From Paludibacter sp. UBA5753 (lineage in GTDB: Bacteria; Bacteroidota; Bacteroidia; Bacteroidales; Paludibacteraceae), in the NCBI GenBank assembly GCA_002427615.1, contig DIFH01000154.1, positions 1 to 27,891 of the forward strand: 27,891 bases of DNA. The letters are read 5' to 3'. Positions 23,679 to 27,891 of the stretch are shown piece after piece (positions within the stretch are counted from its first letter, which is position 1; each line of letters opens with the position of its first letter). The translations under genes were made by a program, and so were the position numbers. A model generated the notes under the pieces. That model was not told the origin of the DNA and ran no database searches. It was given only the letters and a program-made list of their open reading frames with translations.

Positions 23679-25901
23679 ATGAAACAAAGAATAGGTGTAT
23701 ATATTTGTCATTGCGGCGGAAATATTTCCGATTACGTGGATGTGGAAGAGTTGGGTAAAATGTTCCATCAGGAGGAAAACGTTATTGTTTCCAAAGATGT
23801 AATGTTTGCCTGCGCCGACTCTAACCAAAAAGACATGGTCGCTGACATACAGGCAAATAATCTGGATGCTATCGTGGTTTGCTCTTGCTCGCCAAAATTG
23901 CATTTACATACTTTCAAAAATGTGGCGGCACGTGCAGGTTTAAATCCTTCAAATTATGTGCAGGTAAATATCCGCGAGCAATGTTCGTGGCCACACAGCG
24001 ACCGTCCGCGCGAAGCAACCGTGAAAGCCGCCGGACTAATCCGCGCCGGCATCAACCGTGTGTCTTATTCCGAATCGTTGGAAAACATTGAACTATCGGT
24101 AAAGAAATCGGCATTGGTGATTGGAGCGGGGGTTTCGGGCATGAAAGCAGCCATCGATTTGGCTCGCTCGGGCAACGAAGTTTTCCTGATAGAGAAAGAT
24201 TATTTTGTAGGCGGACGCATTGCCCAGAAAGAAACCCTTTTCCCAACTAATCAGAACGGAAAAGAAGTGGTGGCAGCGCTTTACAATGAAATGAAAAAGT
24301 TTCCGAACATCACTATTTTCACCGGAGCAACGGTAGAAAAAGTATCGGGAAGTTTGGGAAATTTCACTGTGGATATCAAAGTAAAACCACGCTATATCCA
24401 TCCGAATGCTGATAAAAATGCCGTGAAACGCGCTATGGACGAATGTCCGGTTACTGTTCGCGATGATTTCAATCTCGGATTGTCAGTACGCAAAGCCGTT
24501 TATAAAAATTACCCCGAAGCATTGCCGGATGTGCCGGTAGTGGTGGCAGAAGCGTTGAAAGATGCCGCTGATTTTACTGGAAAATTTGCGTCAACGCTCA
24601 ATTTGAATGAAGAAGCGCAAACGCTTTCGCTCATTGCCGGTTCGGTGTTGGTAACTACCGGTTACGATCATTATCAACCCAAAGAAGGTGAATTTGGCTA
24701 CAAGACCATTTCAAATGTAGTAACATTGCCGGAGCTAAACCGTTTGATGGAAATGAATTCCGGCAAGCTAGTCTACAACGGTAAAAAAATCAACAGTATT
24801 GCATTTATCTATTGTGTTGGAAGCCGTCAGACCAAAGGCGATAATAAATATTGCTCGCGCCAGTGCTGTACATCGACCATTCACACCTCACTGCAACTGA
24901 AAGAAAAGTACGGAGATATCCAGACTTACCATTTGTATCGCGATATTCGCACGTATGGTAAACAGGAACTTATGTACGCTCAATCTTCGAAACAAGGCGA
25001 TTTGTATTTTAAATACGAAGAAAAAGAAATGCCGGTTGTTTCGACCTCTCCCGGCCTCTCCAAAGGAGAGGAGAAAGATAGAGTTTTGATTAAAGTAAAA
25101 GACTATTTGACCGCCAAAAAAGAAATGGAAATTGAAGCTGATTTGGTCGTGTTGGTTACCGGCATGGTGGCTCGCGAAGATGCAACTACTATTTCTGAAC
25201 TATTCAAAATTCCGATTGGACGCGATAAGTTCTTCAACGAAATTCACCCAAAACTAAAACCTGTAGAAACGGTTATCAAAGGCGTGTATATCGGCGGAAC
25301 CTGCCAGGGACCGAAGAATGTAAGCGAATCGGTTCAATCATCATTGGCGGGTGCGTCTAAAATTACGGCTTTACTCAAAAGTGGAACTGTTTCGGTCGAT
25401 CCGATTACTGCCCGAATTAATGCTGATGCATGTACCTGGTGTGGAAAATGTGCCGAAGTGTGTGATTATACGGCATTGAAAGAAATCATTTACGAAGCCG
25501 GAAAACATATTGCTGCAGTAAACAAAGCGGTTTGTACCGGTTGTGGTATTTGCGCTCCGGTTTGTCCTGAAAATGCCATTGAAATTGCTCAATATACCGA
25601 TAATGAAATCGAATCTATGATAGACGGCTTTATGCATGAAGTGGAAATCAGGGAAAAAGAAGCAGTGGTTGAAGAAAAAGACGAAGAAGGTAAAGTAGGA
25701 ATGAAAGAATATCCGCAAGTTTGGCGCGAAATTCTTGCCGGCATGACCGACGAGAAAAACACCATTCCTGAAATTGCTGCTAATTCCAGACTTGCCAGTG
25801 AACTGGTTACCTTCCATCTGATGACCATGAACAAATACGGCGTAGTGGTTCCGGCAGGAATGGATGCGAAGGAAACGTACTATTATTACAAGAGGAAATA
25901 G
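23679..25901 (+). CDS. Second HdrA-like flavoprotein (QmoB-like)
   Basis: A 740-residue HdrA. The N-terminal domain (YICHCGGNISDYVDVEEL, FACAD, VVCSCSPKLH, NIREQCSW) has the cysteines that hold a cluster in HdrA. FAD Rossmann motif VIGAGVSGMKAA is near 146, CVGSRQ and CSRQCC follow, and two C-terminal ferredoxin motifs are at Cys585/588/591/595 and Cys619/622/625/629. The internal [4Fe-4S] motif expected near 245-257 is lost: only Cys256 remains before VTVRDDFNLGL. Unlike sulfate-reducer QmoB it has no C-terminal FlpD domain; a separate flpD gene exists. Residues ~456-466 (SPGLSKGEE) derive from an inserted palindrome. Likely partner of the upstream HdrA and the downstream QmoC-like protein. 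Confidence 0.9.
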   Translation: MKQRIGVYICHCGGNISDYVDVEELGKMFHQEENVIVSKDVMFACADSNQKDMVADIQANNLDAIVVCSCSPKLHLHTFKNVAARAGLNPSNYVQVNIREQCSWPHSDRPREATVKAAGLIRAGINRVSYSESLENIELSVKKSALVIGAGVSGMKAAIDLARSGNEVFLIEKDYFVGGRIAQKETLFPTNQNGKEVVAALYNEMKKFPNITIFTGATVEKVSGSLGNFTVDIKVKPRYIHPNADKNAVKRAMDECPVTVRDDFNLGLSVRKAVYKNYPEALPDVPVVVAEALKDAADFTGKFASTLNLNEEAQTLSLIAGSVLVTTGYDHYQPKEGEFGYKTISNVVTLPELNRLMEMNSGKLVYNGKKINSIAFIYCVGSRQTKGDNKYCSRQCCTSTIHTSLQLKEKYGDIQTYHLYRDIRTYGKQELMYAQSSKQGDLYFKYEEKEMPVVSTSPGLSKGEEKDRVLIKVKDYLTAKKEMEIEADLVVLVTGMVAREDATTISELFKIPIGRDKFFNEIHPKLKPVETVIKGVYIGGTCQGPKNVSESVQSSLAGASKITALLKSGTVSVDPITARINADACTWCGKCAEVCDYTALKEIIYEAGKHIAAVNKAVCTGCGICAPVCPENAIEIAQYTDNEIESMIDGFMHEVEIREKEAVVEEKDEEGKVGMKEYPQVWREILAGMTDEKNTIPEIAANSRLASELVTFHLMTMNKYGVVVPAGMDAKETYYYYKRK
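25045..25074. repeat. Palindromic element inserted in frame in the QmoB-like gene
   Basis: CCTCTCC (25055-25061) / GGAGAGG (25065-25071) with flanking CTCTCCCGG encodes SPGLSKGEE without breaking the frame. It resembles the element in the alpha-2-macroglobulin gene (CCCCTCTCCT/AGGAGAGGGG). Confidence 0.75.
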
Positions 25902-26019
25902 AACAAAGAGCAAAGACAAAAGAGTAAAGATTAAAGAATAATGAACAAAGGGCAAAGAATCGGGAATCAAGGCAAAAAAGTCTTTGTTCTTTATTCTTTG
26001 TTCTAAAAATCTAAATAAA
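25901..26019. repeat. Inverted arms of the AAGAACA-type repeat between QmoB- and QmoC-like genes
   Basis: The 5' arm GAACAAAGAGCAAAGAC (25901-25917) and the 3' arm GTCTTTGTTCTTTATTCTTT plus GTTC (25980-26003) can pair over about 15 bp with a bulge, ending 16 nt before the QmoC-like ATG. The tail CTAAAAATCTAAATAAAATG closely matches the leader CTAAAAATCTAATAAAATG of the QmoB-like gene. Confidence 0.75.
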
Positions 26020-27066
26020 ATGTCAAGAGTTAATCCAAAATTTGCAACTGAATTATCAAAATATGGGTCTGACGACTTCAATGCCTGTTTCAATTGTGGA
26101 AACTGCACGGCAACCTGTACGCTTTCTACTGCCGACAGCTCGTTTCCACGCGAAATGATTCGTTACGCCACGCTCGGGTTGGAAGACGATATCAAAGCAT
26201 CGCTGAAACCCTGGGAATGTTATTATTGCGGCGAATGTTCCACCCAATGTCCGCGTCAGGCTGAGCCGGGCGAACTGATGATGTCGCTTCGCAGGTGGTT
26301 GACCTCAAAGTACGACTGGACAGGTCTTTCGGGGCTGATGTATAAATCACTGCAGATAAGTCTGGCTGCTTTTATCCTGGTTTTTGCCGCTGTAATGGCT
26401 TTCGCCTTTTCGGTGGGTTTCGACCTGGAAAAGATGCTGCATATCGGTCATATTTTCGAAGGAATAGCCGTTGCAACCGTAGGGCTGGTAATATTAATGC
26501 CCAATGTGGCTCGTATGTGGTACTTTACCATTCTGAAACCAAAGGTGAAAGCGCCGTTTATGAAGTATGTGAAAAGTATAGGAGAATTGTTCATTCACAT
26601 GTTTACCCAGAAACGTGCACTGGGATGCGACGACAATCAGTTTCGCTGGTTTGAGCACTTTATACTGGTAATCGGTTACCTGTCCTTGTTGTTTACAACC
26701 GTTGTGCTCAATTGGTTTGGAACTTCCAGCCTGTTTGTAATCATCCTGGGTTATGTGATGAGTGCCATCGTGTTTGTGGTTACAGTCGATTTTGTTTCCA
26801 GCCGGGTGAAAAAGAAAAAGGAAGTGAGCAAACACTCCCAACCTTCGGATATTTTCTTTGTGGTATGGTTGTTTCTTATGGGCTTAACTGCTTTTATGGT
26901 TCGGCTGTTTATCGACCTCGATATTTTGGAAACAAACAAATGGCTGTATATTTTCCACCTCACCGTGTTAGTGCAATGGGCGCTGATTATTGTTCCTTTC
27001 GGAAAATGGACGCACTTCCTGTATCGTTCGTTTGCTATGTATTTTGCGAAACTGAAGGAGAAATAA
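26020..27066 (+). CDS. QmoC-like membrane subunit (HdrC Fe-S domain plus cytochrome b domain)
   Basis: A 348-residue fusion. The N-terminal HdrC-like domain has two classic CxxCxxCxxxC motifs, Cys23/26/29/33 and Cys67/70/73/77, for two [4Fe-4S] clusters. The C-terminal part has about six transmembrane helices (from ~105) in a NarI/HdrE-like cytochrome b arrangement, with histidines in HIGHIF, FEHFIL, IFHLTV and KWTHFL as possible heme b ligands. QmoC exchanges electrons with menaquinone at the inner membrane. I start at 26020 (MSRVNPKFATEL); the 12 in-frame codons upstream lie in the repeat. It is the last gene of the operon, followed by a strong terminator. There is no HdrB-type CCG domain. 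Confidence 0.92.
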   Translation: MSRVNPKFATELSKYGSDDFNACFNCGNCTATCTLSTADSSFPREMIRYATLGLEDDIKASLKPWECYYCGECSTQCPRQAEPGELMMSLRRWLTSKYDWTGLSGLMYKSLQISLAAFILVFAAVMAFAFSVGFDLEKMLHIGHIFEGIAVATVGLVILMPNVARMWYFTILKPKVKAPFMKYVKSIGELFIHMFTQKRALGCDDNQFRWFEHFILVIGYLSLLFTTVVLNWFGTSSLFVIILGYVMSAIVFVVTVDFVSSRVKKKKEVSKHSQPSDIFFVVWLFLMGLTAFMVRLFIDLDILETNKWLYIFHLTVLVQWALIIVPFGKWTHFLYRSFAMYFAKLKEK

Positions 27067-27091
27067 ATAATGTGATGATTTGATGATTAAA

Positions 27092-27131
27092 AAAACCGGC
27101 TGAATTTCTGAGAGGAGATTCAGCCGGTTTT
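27092..27131. terminator. Bidirectional rho-independent terminator
   Basis: A perfect 14-bp stem (AAAACCGGCTGAAT / ATTCAGCCGGTTTT) with a 12-nt loop sits between the convergent QmoC-like and lipoprotein genes. The A/T ends serve both strands. Confidence 0.92.
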
Positions 27132-27175
27132 GGTTTTGAAAATTAATTGAAAGAAACGTTATTAATCATGATCAT

Positions 27176-27586
27176 TTATTTTGCGTTTTGGGTAATTCTA
27201 ACTCTGTCAAAGTAGTCGCCGGCTTCAAGTTCTACTGAAATAATTCTTTTTTCATTCAGAGGATTTTCATCAACTTTAATAAAAAGGGTATGTTTATCCC
27301 TACGCTCAACGATGAAACAATCATGTTTGATTAAATAACTGTCTAATTCACAAATGCTATCGTTTGGCACATAAAAGTATTTGTCATTTACGCTAATGTT
27401 ATTTATCCACCACCAACTGCCATCTGTTGTAACTATAACTGAGTCGCCGAGAGCGCTAAATTCCACATTTTTAATGGATAGTTTAATATTATCATCCCAG
27501 TCGCCATCCATTCTTGAGCAGGAATAGAAGATATTCAGTAAAACAATTAATAGTCCAAAGTTCAAAGTTCTTCTCATAATTGACAA
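27176..27586 (-). CDS. Small lipoprotein with a BACON-like domain
   Basis: A 136-residue protein. Residues 1-22 are a lipoprotein signal (Arg-Arg, then a hydrophobic core) ending at a lipobox-like FYSC, with Cys23 as the lipidated residue. The mature part, all-beta in character, resembles a single BACON domain: VTTDGSWWWINNIS near the front and an ending DRVRITQNAK, the usual closing strand. BACON domains are associated with carbohydrate or mucin binding in Bacteroidota surface proteins, but here there is no enzymatic partner domain. It shows no link to the Qmo operon, with which it converges. The signal is clear; the domain assignment is from pattern only. Confidence 0.7.
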   Translation of the reverse strand: MSIMRRTLNFGLLIVLLNIFYSCSRMDGDWDDNIKLSIKNVEFSALGDSVIVTTDGSWWWINNISVNDKYFYVPNDSICELDSYLIKHDCFIVERRDKHTLFIKVDENPLNEKRIISVELEAGDYFDRVRITQNAK

Positions 27587-27891
27587 TCTATTATTTTTTA
27601 TTTACAACCCGACATTTTCAATAATTTATAATCCATTTTTATTCTTGAGGAAAGGATTTAAATTATAGATGGAATAGGTGATGAAAATGTTGCAATTGAA
27701 ATAGGATTTTCTTTTTTGAAGTTGCTTTAGTTTATTTTCGACTTTTACAAAGTCTAAACATTGAGTCCACTCCGAAAAGTCTGAGTAGACAATTTATTTG
27801 ATTAATAATTTATAATGATTATCCGCAATGTGTTCTAATTTATATTTCGGTGCGCTGCACCTTTGTTTTTACCGGTTTAACTATTTCTACA
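27587..27891. other. Gene-free AT-rich end of window
   Basis: No ORF or RNA gene can be supported here. A small hairpin GGTGC-GCT-GCACC at 27849-27861 followed by TTTGTTTTT could be a plus-strand terminator or a dispersed palindrome. The first ~150 nt should contain the lipoprotein promoter, but no clear TAnnTTTG was found. Confidence 0.5.

Noticed and set aside
25371..26108. 245-codon minus-strand ORF across the end of the QmoB-like gene
   Set aside because: Its sequence is the antisense of the ferredoxin motifs and repeat DNA, rich in Phe/His/Asn as expected of antisense reading; no domain is visible.
18403..27066. Calling the operon dissimilatory sulfate reduction (QmoABC) or methanogen heterodisulfide reductase
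   Set aside because: No aprAB, sat, dsrAB or HdrB (CCG-domain) gene is present in the window, and the HdrA carries an NAD(P)H module that these systems lack. Only 'Qmo/Hdr-type' is supported.

Overview
The window looks like chromosomal DNA from an anaerobic member of the Bacteroidota (Bacteroidia). The basis is protein-family content (BACON-type lipoprotein, Bacteroidota-type GxxExxY protein, HipA_2/DUF3037 pair, thioester-less alpha-2-macroglobulin), A-rich leaders without strong Shine-Dalgarno sequences, several Bacteroidota-type TAnnTTTG promoter elements, and abundant short palindromic repeats of the kind seen in this phylum. No 16S rRNA, tRNA or CRISPR array was recognised, so a finer assignment is not supported.

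Layout. Positions 1-7573 hold mostly minus-strand housekeeping genes: a YafV-like omega-amidase with a GxxExxY protein, serS, rpmA-rplU, a HipA-like kinase with its DUF3037 partner, an IS200/RAYT-like transposase embedded in REP-like palindromes and a 273-bp duplication, and radA. A MATE exporter (minus) and a very large alpha-2-macroglobulin-like protein (plus, 1977 aa) follow. Then come a TauE/SafE anion exporter (plus), tcdA (minus) and a Crp/Fnr regulator (minus).

The centre of interest is 18403-27066, eight tightly spaced plus-strand genes divergent from the Crp/Fnr gene: DsrE2-like protein, SAM methyltransferase, small DsrE protein, TusA, stand-alone FlpD/MvhD, an HdrA/QmoA-like flavoprotein with an inserted GltD/NfnB-type NAD(P)H module, a second HdrA (QmoB-like), and a membrane QmoC-like Fe-S/cytochrome b protein. 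This reads as a quinone-interacting Hdr/Qmo-type electron-transfer complex joined to a persulfide relay (TusA/DsrE). The window has no HdrB (CCG domain), DsrAB, AprAB, Sat or rhodanese. A perfect TGTGA-N6-TCACA palindrome lies between the regulator gene and the operon, and the regulator has the matching Arg-Glu...Arg recognition helix.

Proposed working: NAD(P)H would exchange electrons with the GltD-like domain, pass them through the HdrA flavins and Fe-S clusters and FlpD, and connect through QmoC to menaquinone, with TusA/DsrE proteins delivering or accepting sulfane sulfur. Direction of flow and substrate are inference. The window ends with a bidirectional terminator and a small BACON-like lipoprotein gene.

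A second theme is short mobile or repetitive DNA inside and around genes: REP-like palindromes with a transposase, a C-rich/G-rich palindrome inserted in frame in two proteins, and an AAGAACA minisatellite that forms the C-terminus of the HdrA protein and fills intercistronic gaps.
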